Shown piece after piece: positions 51,764-60,140 of a DNA stretch of 64,000 nt (positions within the stretch are counted from its first letter, which is position 1; every line of letters starts with the position of its first letter). The notes below the pieces were generated by a model. The model was not told the origin of the DNA and searched no databases. It saw only the letters and a program-made list of their open reading frames with translations. This stretch comes from Palsa-504 sp963742795. GTDB taxonomy: Bacteria > Actinomycetota > Actinomycetes > Streptosporangiales > Streptosporangiaceae. A program made the translations under genes and the position numbers. The stretch is taken from positions 62,001-126,000 of the forward strand of contig CAVUNL010000006.1 in NCBI GenBank assembly GCA_963742795.1, read 5' to 3'.

Positions 51764-53098
51764 TCAGGGCCAGGGAATGGTTCGCGGGCCGGTAGCCCTG
51801 GCTCGCAGGGCTTCCAGGGCGGTGGCCTGGCCGGTGCCGGTGAGGCCGTAGCTGCGGTCGGACCATCCGGCGCCGACCGCCAGCAGGCCGAGGGCGCGGC
51901 ACAGGTTGCTAGTGGCATGGACGGCCCAGCTGATGCCGCGTTCGTCTGGCGGCTCACCGGTCCGGTTGTCCCGGAACCCCTCTTCGGCGGCGGCCAGGCC
52001 GACAGCGGCATTGATCTGGCGGCCGGGCACCTCCTGGGCGTCCAACAGCAGGGCGAGGAACAGCTCGCCGGCGAACGCCGCGAAGTCGTCGTCGCCGAGC
52101 AGGCCGGCGGCGACGGCGCGCCACAGGCCGCCGGGGTCGGCGCGGAGGCGCCGGCCCTTGGCCGTCAGCGTCAGCGTACGGCCCGACCGGCGGGCCAGGC
52201 CCAGGTCCTGCGCCAGGTGGCGCAGCTGGTGCAGGTCGAACAGCTCGTCCTCGGTTCGCGGCGGGCTGGAGAAGTCCCACCCGAACCGGCCGGCGTTGTG
52301 CTGGACGAACGCCCGGCTGAGGTTGCCGGTCTGGGTGAGGGCGATGCCGCCGTCGAGCTGGTCCAGCAGCCAGGACAGCCGGGGCAGTGGGTCGGCGGAG
52401 GTCGCGGCGGGGAGTTCGGCGGGGTGAAGCAGGCGGTTGGCGAGCGGGGCGATGATCCGGCGGCGGGTCTCGCTGCGCCGCCAGCTGACCCAGGTCTCGG
52501 TGCGCTCGGTGAGGATCACCTGGGCCAGTGTCTGACCGAGCAGGTCAGGTTGCGGGGTGTCCAGGTGGGCCCGCGTGAGTTCCTGCTGGCGGGTTTTCCA
52601 GCCGCGCCGACCCGGGACGAGATCGCCTCCGGCCACGGCGACCTCGAGGAACTCGGCGGTCGAGGACCAGGCCGAGGCCTCCTCCAGACCCATGGCCGCG
52701 CCCCATTGGAAGTCCGGCAGGTCGGGCGGCATGATGCCGGATGCGGTGGCGGCGCGGCGGAAGGCGGCCTTGCCGTGCGCAGCGCCGGTCTCGTACGCGG
52801 CCAGGATCTCGCGTGTCTGCTGGGACCGGCAGATGGCGGCGTACCGCGGGAGCTGGAGCAGGTCCAGCACCTGAGCCAGCGCCGCGGTGATCCGGACCTT
52901 CTCGTCGAGATCGACGAACCATTTCACCGGCAGGTCGTACCAGCAGAAGTTCTGGATGCGGGCCTGGGTGATGAACGCCAGATCCTGCTCCCCGGCGATC
53001 CACTCCAGCGCGGCCCGCGCGTCGTCGGCGGCCGCCGCGTCCTGTCCGGCCAGTTTGGCCAGCGCCGCCACGATCTCCTGATCCTCGTCCTCAGTCAT
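51764..53098 (-). CDS. hypothetical protein with probable winged-helix segment
   Basis: 444 residues. Start MTEDEDQEIVAALAKLAGQD at 53098. Acidic helical N-terminus, then FCWYDLPVKWFVDLDEKVRI and LDLLQLPRYAAICRSQQTRE; a C-terminal part with LRHLAQDLGLARRSGRTLTL then TAKGRRLRADPGGLWRAVAA, which looks like a winged helix with beta-wing, followed by SYGLTGTGQATALEALRA. I recognise the 'LTAKGR-L-ADP-LWR' pattern from actinobacterial hypothetical proteins but know no function. No membrane segment. Complete. Confidence 0.65.
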   Translation of the reverse strand: MTEDEDQEIVAALAKLAGQDAAAADDARAALEWIAGEQDLAFITQARIQNFCWYDLPVKWFVDLDEKVRITAALAQVLDLLQLPRYAAICRSQQTREILAAYETGAAHGKAAFRRAATASGIMPPDLPDFQWGAAMGLEEASAWSSTAEFLEVAVAGGDLVPGRRGWKTRQQELTRAHLDTPQPDLLGQTLAQVILTERTETWVSWRRSETRRRIIAPLANRLLHPAELPAATSADPLPRLSWLLDQLDGGIALTQTGNLSRAFVQHNAGRFGWDFSSPPRTEDELFDLHQLRHLAQDLGLARRSGRTLTLTAKGRRLRADPGGLWRAVAAGLLGDDDFAAFAGELFLALLLDAQEVPGRQINAAVGLAAAEEGFRDNRTGEPPDERGISWAVHATSNLCRALGLLAVGAGWSDRSYGLTGTGQATALEALRARATGPRTIPWP

Positions 53099-53245
53099 AA
53101 CCGTAAATACTGCAACGGCAGGCGGGCTTGGCGGAGGAATTCGGTGATCATTTGCCAAGGCGCGAGCTGCGGTGGCTTAGCGCATCTGGGCGTCGGTCCG
53201 TCCCCTCAGCCTTCCGAATGAGGTCAGGGACACTCCGGCGCGGGG

Positions 53246-54313
53246 TCACGCCAGCGTACCTGGCTGCCGGGCGCGCTCGGCCGCTATCTCGCGGGCACGG
53301 GCCGGCAGTTCGGCGTCGACCTTAACGGCGAAGTCCAGGTACGCCTGGCGGCCGGGCATCTCTTTCAGGCATCTGGTGACGAGCGTGGCGGCCAGGGAAA
53401 CGTCACCGCGGCGCTCTGCGAGCCTCGCGCGCAGGAAGTTGAGTTCCGGCCCGGCGAGTGCAGGGCTGGCGACGAGCCGGTCAAGCAGTTCGTCCTCGGG
53501 TGTGCCCGCGAACCGGTCGAGGAGCATCTCATGCCACGCGGCGAGATCGTCCGCCCGCTCCTTGCGCCGGTAACCGGTCTCATCGAAGGTTCCGTACACG
53601 GTGCGCGGCCGCTTAGGGTCCGCGCGTCCGGCTACCTCCAACGACTCCAGGTAGGATTCGGCGAACGTCCGCCACATATCCGGTGTCGTGAGCAACCGGG
53701 CGAGCGGAACGGCCAGGAGCGTCTCCTTCTCAGCCACCTGACCGTAGCCCCGGCGGGTCCAGCCGTAGTCTGCTTCCCAGCGGATGAGCTGCTCCGGCGC
53801 GCGACCGGCGAACGCCGCGAAACCGTCATGCCGGAGTACCGACTCCCACAGCGCGGTCACGGCCTCCGATACCACGAACTTCGCGGCCTCCACCGGATCG
53901 TCGGAGTGGAAATAGTCGTATCTCTTCATATCGCAGGCCAGATCGACGATTTTCGCGACGGCCTGCTGCGCTGGTGCGGGGTCGCTGACCGCCAGCGCCG
54001 CCAGCGCGTCGGCTGCCAGCCGGCGGAACGTATGCCGCCACCGCGACCGCTCGGTGTGATGCACTCGGCGGTCTCCCGCCATGTAGGCGCCGTCCTTGGC
54101 CAGCTCGACGAAGGTCGTCACCTCATCCAAGACGCCAGCCGGGTCTGGTAGCTCCTTCTTCGGCTTCACCTTCGGCTGATCCTGCGGGCGCAGCTCGTCC
54201 TCTATGCGCTCGCGGAGCTGAGCGTTCCCGCGCCAGTAGACGGTCCACAAGATCTTGCGGAGGCACGCGTCGTCGTGCCGTGCCATCACGGCGTAAAACT
54301 CGTCACGGTTCAT
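53246..54313 (-). CDS. hypothetical protein
   Basis: 355 residues, start MNRDEFYAVMARHDDACLRK at 54313. Helical, rich in Arg and Asp: KILWTVYWRGNAQLRERIED, YDYFHSDDPVEAAKFVVSEA, EADYGWTRRGYGQVAEKETL, DLAAWHEMLLDRFAGTPEDE, ending with repeated TPR-like helices (LARARLAERRGDVSLAA-type). No catalytic motif recognised. Transcribed in the same direction as the previous gene, 147 bases apart. Confidence 0.6.
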   Translation of the reverse strand: MNRDEFYAVMARHDDACLRKILWTVYWRGNAQLRERIEDELRPQDQPKVKPKKELPDPAGVLDEVTTFVELAKDGAYMAGDRRVHHTERSRWRHTFRRLAADALAALAVSDPAPAQQAVAKIVDLACDMKRYDYFHSDDPVEAAKFVVSEAVTALWESVLRHDGFAAFAGRAPEQLIRWEADYGWTRRGYGQVAEKETLLAVPLARLLTTPDMWRTFAESYLESLEVAGRADPKRPRTVYGTFDETGYRRKERADDLAAWHEMLLDRFAGTPEDELLDRLVASPALAGPELNFLRARLAERRGDVSLAATLVTRCLKEMPGRQAYLDFAVKVDAELPARAREIAAERARQPGTLA

Positions 54314-54378
54314 CCGGTTCTGGCATGACACCCGATCGTAGGGCTGGACGGCCGACTCCCGCAGAACAGGCACGCTGG

Positions 54379-54518
54379 TCGGCGGAGGAGTGCTGGGCGA
54401 CCTGGCGCCCATGCCCGCCGCCCGGTTCGCCGTCCTGCCGGGCACCTCGCACATCGGGGTCACCGGCCGCGCCGACATGCTGATGACGATGATCCCGCCG
54501 TTCCTGGACGCACCGTGA
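54379..54518 (+). pseudogene. alpha/beta-hydrolase, C-terminal remnant
   Basis: LVGGGVLGDLAPMPAARFAV then LPGTSHIGVTGRADMLMTMI PPFLDAP stop: the last ~45 residues of an alpha/beta hydrolase, including the catalytic His (GTSHIG). The upstream catalytic core is absent. Confidence 0.65.
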
Positions 54519-54565
54519 GCAATTAGACCAGGATCACTGTGACGACGCCGAGGAAGATCGTCGTC

Positions 54566-54616
54566 TGAATACCGCGCGGGCGCGGACCAAATCGTGAATG
54601 GCGTGAACCACTAACC
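54566..54616 (+). repeat. dispersed hairpin element, partial copy I
   Basis: TGAATACCGCGCGGGCGCGG, ACCAAATCGTGAATGGCGTG and AACCACT match the leader of copies B and C, but sequence breaks off before the CCGTTCGG core. Confidence 0.65.
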
Positions 54617-54651
54617 TTACGGCGCCTCGGGCGTGCGGAACGGGTGGCCGT

Positions 54652-56064
54652 TTACTCCTGGCGGCGGAACGGCGGCTCGTTCTGGTTGGCGGCCGGATCG
54701 TGGGCCTCGTCGCTGACCAGTGACGCGGCCTCGGTGAGCGCGGCGTCGCGGGAGCGGGCCGCGAAGTCGCCGGTGAGGCCGCTCTGCTCGATGCACCACT
54801 GCGTCCACTCCGGCAGCAGGCCGAGCGCCGCGTTAGCGTGGTCGGCGAGGTAGCCGTCACGGATCAGGCGCGCCGCCATCTCGATCCGGTGCGGTGAGCA
54901 GGCGTAGCGCGAGTGCTCTTCGGGGTGCGTCCCCGGTCCCCACTCGTAGAGGATCAGGTCCACAACGTCGGTCACGTCCTGCGGAAGATCGTCGTGCCGT
55001 GCGTCGTACCAGCCCAGGAACGCCCCGCGTACCGAGCCGGGGTCGCCGTCGCCGGACGAGGCCGCAGTGCTGGCGGCGGTGACGCCGGCGGATCCGGCGA
55101 GGATGCGGGCGCGGCGCCGGAGCCGGTAGTACTCCCGGATGAGCTCCCGGGGCTCGCTTCCCTCCAGAATGTCCGACATCGGCCCGGTCCGCAGGCAGGG
55201 TGCCAGCAGCCGGGCGGCCGTCTCGGGCGTGCCCGGCGACAGCTCCGTCCCGGCGGCAGGCCCGACGGCGTGCTGCCATTCGGCCAGCGCGTCCTGCGCC
55301 GACTCAAACACCCCGGCCCCCACGACGGTGAGGAGCCAGCACGAGTCGATGTCCCACGCGTACCAGTGGTCGGTCGACTCATTGTCGTAGCCGAACGGGG
55401 CCACGAGCAGGAACCGACTGCCGTACGCGTCGCGCGCGATCAGGGGGTTCCCGGCCGCCCGGCAGCCATCGGCCGGGTGCCCGGTACCGGGAGACAGCCC
55501 GCGGTCGGCCAGCAGCTTGGCGGCTTGGCCCGTTTCGGCCAGCGCGGTCACGTACGGATCCTGGATGTCGGGGAAGGTCGCGCGGGCCAGCTTCGCGGTC
55601 TCGCTCTCAGCGTCGCCGGGCGGTGCCGTCAGCGCCAGTCCGCACAGCAGCGCCCACAGCTGCGGCCAGTCGTCGCTGCCGGCGGCCACCGACGCCCGCA
55701 GCGCCGCCCCGGTCTGCTCGGCCAGCGCGCGCAGCCACTGGGACGGGTGCAGCCCGGCTAGCCCTGAGTTGAGCCGCTCGTAGAATTCGTCACCAACGAT
55801 CTGGCAAGCTTGCGTCTCCAGGTCGACGAGGCGGGACGGCCAGGCAACGGCGCGGGCGACGGCGAGAATCCGCCGGTAGGACTCGCCCCACCACGGGGCG
55901 GGTTCCGCCCCGCCGGCCAGAGCGTAGGCCATGTCCCGCAGCGAGAAATCCTCCGGTCTTCCCGGCCGCCGCTGCGCCAGTTGCCCGGCACGCCGCTGCG
56001 GGTTGCCGCTGATCCCCTGGCGGGGCGTTCTGGCCTTCCCGGAATGCCGCTTCTTCGATGCCAC
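54652..56064 (-). CDS. large orphan protein, paralogue B
   Basis: 470 residues, full-length paralogue of 24410-25867. Same order: basic arm (MASKKRHSGKARTPRQGISG), WWGESYRRILAVARAVAWPS, RLVDLETQACQIVGDEFYER, SRFLLVAPFGYDNESTDHWY, AWDIDSCWLLTVVGAGVFES, SRYACSPHRIEMAARLIRDG and the identical C-terminus PPFRRQE. It lacks about 15 residues after the basic arm compared with A. The GTG start is conserved between copies. Hairpin copies flank it on both sides. Function unknown. Confidence 0.7.
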   Translation of the reverse strand: MASKKRHSGKARTPRQGISGNPQRRAGQLAQRRPGRPEDFSLRDMAYALAGGAEPAPWWGESYRRILAVARAVAWPSRLVDLETQACQIVGDEFYERLNSGLAGLHPSQWLRALAEQTGAALRASVAAGSDDWPQLWALLCGLALTAPPGDAESETAKLARATFPDIQDPYVTALAETGQAAKLLADRGLSPGTGHPADGCRAAGNPLIARDAYGSRFLLVAPFGYDNESTDHWYAWDIDSCWLLTVVGAGVFESAQDALAEWQHAVGPAAGTELSPGTPETAARLLAPCLRTGPMSDILEGSEPRELIREYYRLRRRARILAGSAGVTAASTAASSGDGDPGSVRGAFLGWYDARHDDLPQDVTDVVDLILYEWGPGTHPEEHSRYACSPHRIEMAARLIRDGYLADHANAALGLLPEWTQWCIEQSGLTGDFAARSRDAALTEAASLVSDEAHDPAANQNEPPFRRQE

Positions 56065-56129
56065 GCCGTCAGCGTAGCGATCCCAGGGCGATATCAAGCA
56101 GGGCCGTCTTTCCGAATTCTGGACGGCTT

Positions 56130-56263
56130 GAACCACGGGCCGTTCGGCGAGGTCGTGGCACCGCGTGATGCTTACTCGAAGGCCGACGGGTAGGGCTGCA
56201 CGCGCGTGGACGCGGCCGGGCGCGGCGGCGAGAACCACGGGCCGTTCGGCGAAAAAAGCTCTT
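56130..56263 (+). repeat. dispersed hairpin element, copies F and G with gene-tail segment
   Basis: Copy F (56130-56150, GAACCACGGGCCGTTCGGCG) runs straight into a segment matching the 3' end of the LppX-like gene (GGTCGTGGCACCGCGTGATG to GACGGGTAG), followed 40 bases later by copy G (56232-56263). The block 56146-56259 corresponds to 38649-38760. Confidence 0.75.
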
Positions 56264-56329
56264 GAATTTTGCTTTTTGCCCCGAGAGTTACGATCGATCG
56301 CATGAGCGTGCATCTGACGCACTGGTAAG

Positions 56330-56690
56330 ACGGCGTCGTTATCGTGGCGAGGTATCCGAGGGAATGCTGTGCAGCTGCGCCGAACTCGGCTGGGACTCGT
56401 CGGTCACGGACCGGGGTCGCACTGCTTGACGACTCCGCTGGTTTGCGGGTGGGCGAGGGTCTCGATGATCATTACGTCGACTGGCGACGTCTGGTGAAGA
56501 CTGCAGACGACCGGCTCGGGGCGGAAACTGGCGCAGAAGATTCCCCCATTTCCAATCGCCCAAAGGTGCCGCAACTCACCTGATCATCCCGATTTCCGGC
56601 GAGCTGCGGATGCCAGCTCATCGGCGACCGCGCCGGGTGCCTCCAGAGCCAGGGTCCTGGTCCCGGTCAAGGCTGCCCCCAGGCGCGGTC
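56330..56690. other. no gene seen
   Basis: About 360 bases with no homologous frame in either direction and no copy of the repeat. It separates the repeat cluster from the DMT transporter stop. Confidence 0.4.
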
Positions 56691-57704
56691 CTAGCGTCGG
56701 CTTAGCGCGTCTGCGTTCTCCGGAAGCATCTCCGCTTCGGGCATCTCGCCGTCATGAACGGGGGCCGGACGTGATGCGCTGTGGGACCGGCGCAAGGTGA
56801 TGACGACCGAAGCCAGGACGAGGGCCGCGCCGAGTCCTTCATGCCAGGTGAACTGCTCGCCGAGGAACATGATCCCGGCCAGCACCGCGACGACGGGGTT
56901 GACGTAGGCGTAGGTGGAGACGGTGGTCACGGGCAGGTGGGACAGGGCGTAGCCATAGGCGGTGAAGGCAAGGATCGAGCCGGGACCGATGAGGTAGGCC
57001 AGGGCGATCCAGGACGTGGCCGGGACCGAAGACCACTGGATGCGGGAGAACTCCCCGGAACCGGCGGCCACCGCCAGCAGTACTACGCCGCCGGCGAGCA
57101 TCTCGATGGCGGCAGCGAGCATCGCATGGCCCGGCACGGCGAGCCGGTGGCTCAGGACTGACCCGAAGCCCCAGGCGGCCGCGGCGCCGAGCACGATGAT
57201 CACGCCCGAGATGCGGCCCGATGCCGTGCCGTCGCCGACCAGGATGATCACTCCGCCGAGGCCGACCACGAGGGCGAGCGCGGAGCGGAAGGTGACGCGC
57301 TGATGCTGGACGGGCCAGGCGAAGAGGATCAGCCAGAGCGGCACCGTGGCCACCAGAACGGCGGCGAAGCCCGAGGGTAGCGTCGTCTCCCCCACGGTCA
57401 GGCCGCCGTTGCCCGCGAATAGCAACAGGATGCCGATGACGGCGCCGGCGAACCACGCCTTGGCGCCTGGCTTCGCCCTGTCCTGGGCCGATCCGCGGCT
57501 GCTGGTCGTCGCCCGCAGGGCGATGGGGTAGAGCAGCGCGCCTGCTATGACGTACCGGGTGCCGGCCAGAAACAACGGCGGCAGGTGCCCGACCCCGACG
57601 CGGATGGCCAGGTAGGTCGATCCCCACACCAGGTATACGACTCCCAGCGCGATCCAGCTCAGGACTGGGCTACGGGTATCGGCGGCGGTGCCGTTGTTGG
57701 TCAT
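56691..57704 (-). CDS. EamA/DMT-family transporter
   Basis: 337 residues with ten predicted helices in two EamA repeats: WIALGVVYLVWGSTYLAIRV, FLAGTRYVIAGALLYPIALR, AAVLVATVPLWLILFAWPVQ in the first; GVIIVLGAAAAWGFGSVLSH, SWIALAYLIGPGSILAFTAY, TVSTYAYVNPVVAVLAGIMF in the second. These RhaT/YdcZ-like proteins export amino acids or drugs. Start 57704 (MTNNGTAADTRSP) is preferred over the long in-frame extension. Divergent from an FtrA/AraC-type regulator, its probable controller. Confidence 0.9.
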   Translation of the reverse strand: MTNNGTAADTRSPVLSWIALGVVYLVWGSTYLAIRVGVGHLPPLFLAGTRYVIAGALLYPIALRATTSSRGSAQDRAKPGAKAWFAGAVIGILLLFAGNGGLTVGETTLPSGFAAVLVATVPLWLILFAWPVQHQRVTFRSALALVVGLGGVIILVGDGTASGRISGVIIVLGAAAAWGFGSVLSHRLAVPGHAMLAAAIEMLAGGVVLLAVAAGSGEFSRIQWSSVPATSWIALAYLIGPGSILAFTAYGYALSHLPVTTVSTYAYVNPVVAVLAGIMFLGEQFTWHEGLGAALVLASVVITLRRSHSASRPAPVHDGEMPEAEMLPENADALSRR

Positions 57705-57774
57705 GTTCCCATCGTCGACCCGCTGGTCTGGCGCCGCGAGTGGCAGAATCGACAACTTAGGGTAGATTGCTGCC

Positions 57775-58732
57775 ATGCACCGCATTGCCATCCCCGTCAC
57801 TGCGGACTTGCCGATGTTCGAACTGGCCATCCCGTGCGAGGTCTTCGAACCGGCCGGCAGGCTTTCCCGTGCCCTGGTGGTACGAGCTGCAGTTGTGCGC
57901 CGTCCAGGACGGTCCGGTCCGCACCGCCGAGGGGCTGCTCTTCGACAGTCCGCTCGGGCTGGATGAGCTGAGCAAGGCGGACACGGTGATCATTCCCGGC
58001 TGCGCCGACCGGCAGGACGATCCGCCTGAAGCGCTGCTGCAGGCCCTGCGTACCGCCTATGACCGGGGTGCGAGGATTGCCTCCATCTGCACCGGCGCCT
58101 TCATCCTCGCCGCCGCCGGCTTGCTTGACGGCCGCACCGTCACAACCCACTGGATGCACGCCAGCGAGCTCACCCGGCGATGGCCAGCCGTCCGGGTCGA
58201 GCCCAACGTGCTCTACACCGACGACGGCCAGATCCTTACCTCCGCCGGATCAGCAGCCGGGATGGACCTGTGCCTGCACATCGTCTGCAATGACCACGGC
58301 ACCAGGATCGCGAACACTCTCGCGAGGCGGCTCGTCATCCCGCCGCACCGGGAAGGCGGGCAGGCCCAGTACATCGAGCAGCCGCTGCCCGCCAGCGGCT
58401 CCCAGGGCCTCGGCTCATCGCTGGACTGGGCCAGGGAGCACCTCGAGCTGCCGCTGACGGTCGAGGACCTCGCCCGCCAGGCCATGATGAGCCCTCGCAC
58501 CTACGCCAGGCGATTCCGCGAGACGACCGGCACCACACCGCTGCAATGGCTGTGCGCCGAACGAGTCCGCCGCGCGCAAGACCTGCTCGAGAACACCGAC
58601 GATACCGTCGAGCGCATCGCAACCCTGTGCGGCTTTGGATCCGCCCACCAGATGCGTACGCACTTCACCCGGATCAACCACGTGACCCCGCACGCGTACC
58701 AGCGAACCTTCCGGTCCCACGCCGCAGCCTGA
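57775..58732 (+). pseudogene. FtrA-like GATase1-AraC regulator, one N-terminal frameshift
   Basis: MHRIAIPVTADLPMFELAIP, CEVFEPAGRL is in one frame; a shift near 57870 leads to PVPWWYELQLCAVQDGPVRT. The rest is intact: DJ-1/PfpI-like domain (VIIPGCADRQDDPPEALLQA, RIASICTGAFILAAAGLLDG with the nucleophile-elbow Cys, TTHW) and AraC HTH (EDLARQAMMSPRTYARRFRE, IATLCGFGSAHQMRTHF). Only one base separates it from a complete ~319-residue gene, so sequencing error is plausible. Confidence 0.82.
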
Positions 58733-58820
58733 GACCGCCACCGAGGCGCACGATCTACCGGGAGCCGTGTTCAGGCGACCTTGATCGTCCACCGTCGACA
58801 AGTTCCAGGGGCGCGAGGCC

Positions 58821-58991
58821 CATCAGCTCGATCTGAGCAGCCGGCCGCAGGCCAGGCTCCCCGCGGTCGAGCTAGGTCCGGTGACCGGCGGCAGGCACCA
58901 CGGACCGTTCGGCGAAAAGAATTTCAATTGTCCCGAACGGGCGGTGAGGTCCCCGGGAGTGTTTACTGACCTGGTGGCTGATGGGGACGAG
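58821..58991 (+). repeat. dispersed hairpin element, copy H, with SDR 3' remnant
   Basis: Begins with the last bases of the SDR gene (ATCAGCTCGATCTGA) and its 3' flank, then the core (CACCACGGACCGTTCGGCGA from 58895). Stem 58905-58912/58933-58940 has 8 perfect pairs. It ends with GACCTGGTGGCTGATGGGGA as in copy E. This is a third SDR locus reduced to its tail. Confidence 0.85.
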
Positions 58992-59036
58992 TTTGTCTCA
59001 GATGCGTACGACGTAGGGATGGCGCAGGCAGGCCAT

Positions 59037-59414
59037 TCAGTGGCCAAGGATGGGTAGTGAACGTATCCGTACCCGGCCCCGTGCGATTGTCACCAGCGCG
59101 CCTGCCTTAAGCTCGTCGGTCGCTGCCGGTAGATTCGCTGCCAGCAGGGCAGCCTGCTGATCTGGGGTGAGGCGATCCGCCGAGCGAAGCAGCACTGCCG
59201 ATGGACGGATCGCCCCGCGCGAGAGAGCGAGCAGTTCGCCAAAATCGGTGTCGGCCGACACAATCACGAGTCCGTTCTCTGCCGCATAATCCAAAATGGC
59301 CTGGTCAGAAGCGGTGAGCAAGCCAACTTCGGTGACGTGGACAGAGTCGAAGCCCGCACTGATCAGTCCGGCCGCAACTCTGGGCGAGAGGTTCGCGTCG
59401 CCCAGGAACCGCAT
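59037..59414 (-). CDS. DUF5615 PIN-like toxin
   Basis: 125 residues: MRFLGDANLSPRVAAGLISA, GFDSVHVTEVGLLTASDQAI, GLVIVSADTDFGELLALSR. The acidic residues of the Mut7-C/PIN-like fold (Asp6, Asp37, Asp55/57 region in SADTDFG) are present. It follows the DUF433 gene with a 5-nt gap; DUF433-DUF5615 pairs are known toxin-antitoxin modules in actinobacteria and cyanobacteria. Confidence 0.88.
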   Translation of the reverse strand: MRFLGDANLSPRVAAGLISAGFDSVHVTEVGLLTASDQAILDYAAENGLVIVSADTDFGELLALSRGAIRPSAVLLRSADRLTPDQQAALLAANLPAATDELKAGALVTIARGRVRIRSLPILGH

Positions 59415-59419
59415 GGAAG

Positions 59420-59668
59420 CTAGGCCGGCTGGGCCAGCGGCAGTTCACGTTCTTGCACGGCTGCGGCCGCAAACTCCAAGGCGGCGAGGATGTCATCCCG
59501 GTCCAGATACGGATAGTCGACGAGAATTTCCTCAATGCTGCGCCCGGCTGCGAGCTGGCCTAGGACAGCGCTCACCGTCACCCGGGTGTCCCGGATGCAG
59601 GGCAGGCCGCTCATCCGGTTCGGGTTGACGGTAATCCGCTCGTAGGCCACGTCCACAGAATACGCCAC
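59420..59668 (-). CDS. DUF433 antitoxin
   Basis: 82 residues: DVAYERITVNPNRMSGLPCI, RDTRVTVSAVLGQLAAGRSI, EEILVDYPYLDRDDILAALE. The small HTH-like DUF433 fold is complete. GTG 59668 is chosen near VAYSVDVAYERI; a later GTG is also possible. First gene of the pair. Confidence 0.85.
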   Translation of the reverse strand: MAYSVDVAYERITVNPNRMSGLPCIRDTRVTVSAVLGQLAAGRSIEEILVDYPYLDRDDILAALEFAAAAVQERELPLAQPA

Positions 59669-59674
59669 ACAGTC

Positions 59675-59843
59675 CTTCCGCCTCCCTGCTGGCGGCCTGG
59701 TCCTCAAAGCCGGGAACTGGTACCTCGTCGCCGCGCCCGGCCCGCGCACCTACCGGGTCGACCAGATCCTCAGCCTCCACGCACGCGAGGAGACCTTCCA
59801 GCCACCGCGCGACTTCGACCTGGCCGGATACTGGCACCGGTAG
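59675..59843 (+). pseudogene. WYL-domain regulator, C-terminal remnant
   Basis: LPPPAGGLVLKAGNWYLVAA, PGPRTYRVDQILSLHAREET, FQPPRDFDLAGYWHR stop: the end of a WYL-domain transcription factor. The HTH and most of the WYL domain are lost; the fragment starts at the DUF433 promoter. Confidence 0.7.
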
Positions 59844-59852
59844 GCCGGGGTT

Positions 59853-60071
59853 GTGGGTGCATATCGCCGTGTGCGGGCGACGCTGGACTGCACCTCGGGC
59901 TGGTATGCGCCGCAGGACTGGGACGGGGTACCGGTCAGCGCGCTGCTGCGCAGCTTCGGGCAGGCCCGGAGCCTGCTCGTGCACTCCGTCACCGGGTACT
60001 GGATCCGCTTTCCGGTGAGCGACGTCGGGCACATGACGTATTTTCCCGGCGCCGATCGGCTCCGCTACTAG
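59853..60071 (+). pseudogene. sulfite oxidase-like molybdopterin protein, internal fragment
   Basis: ATLDCTSGWYAPQDWDGVPV, SALLRSFGQARSLLVHSVTG, YWIRFPVSDV: part of the molybdopterin-binding domain of SuoxA-like oxidoreductases. Both ends of the domain are missing. Confidence 0.65.
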
Positions 60072-60140
60072 CAAAGGCCGCACAGCCCAATCGGTGTTAC
60101 TGACGTTTCGGCTGTTCTATATGAAAGCCAGGGGGGATAA

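Noticed and set aside
38736..58991. CRISPR-like interpretation of the repeated core
   Set aside because: Copies are kilobases apart and irregularly spaced, with no spacers and no cas genes.
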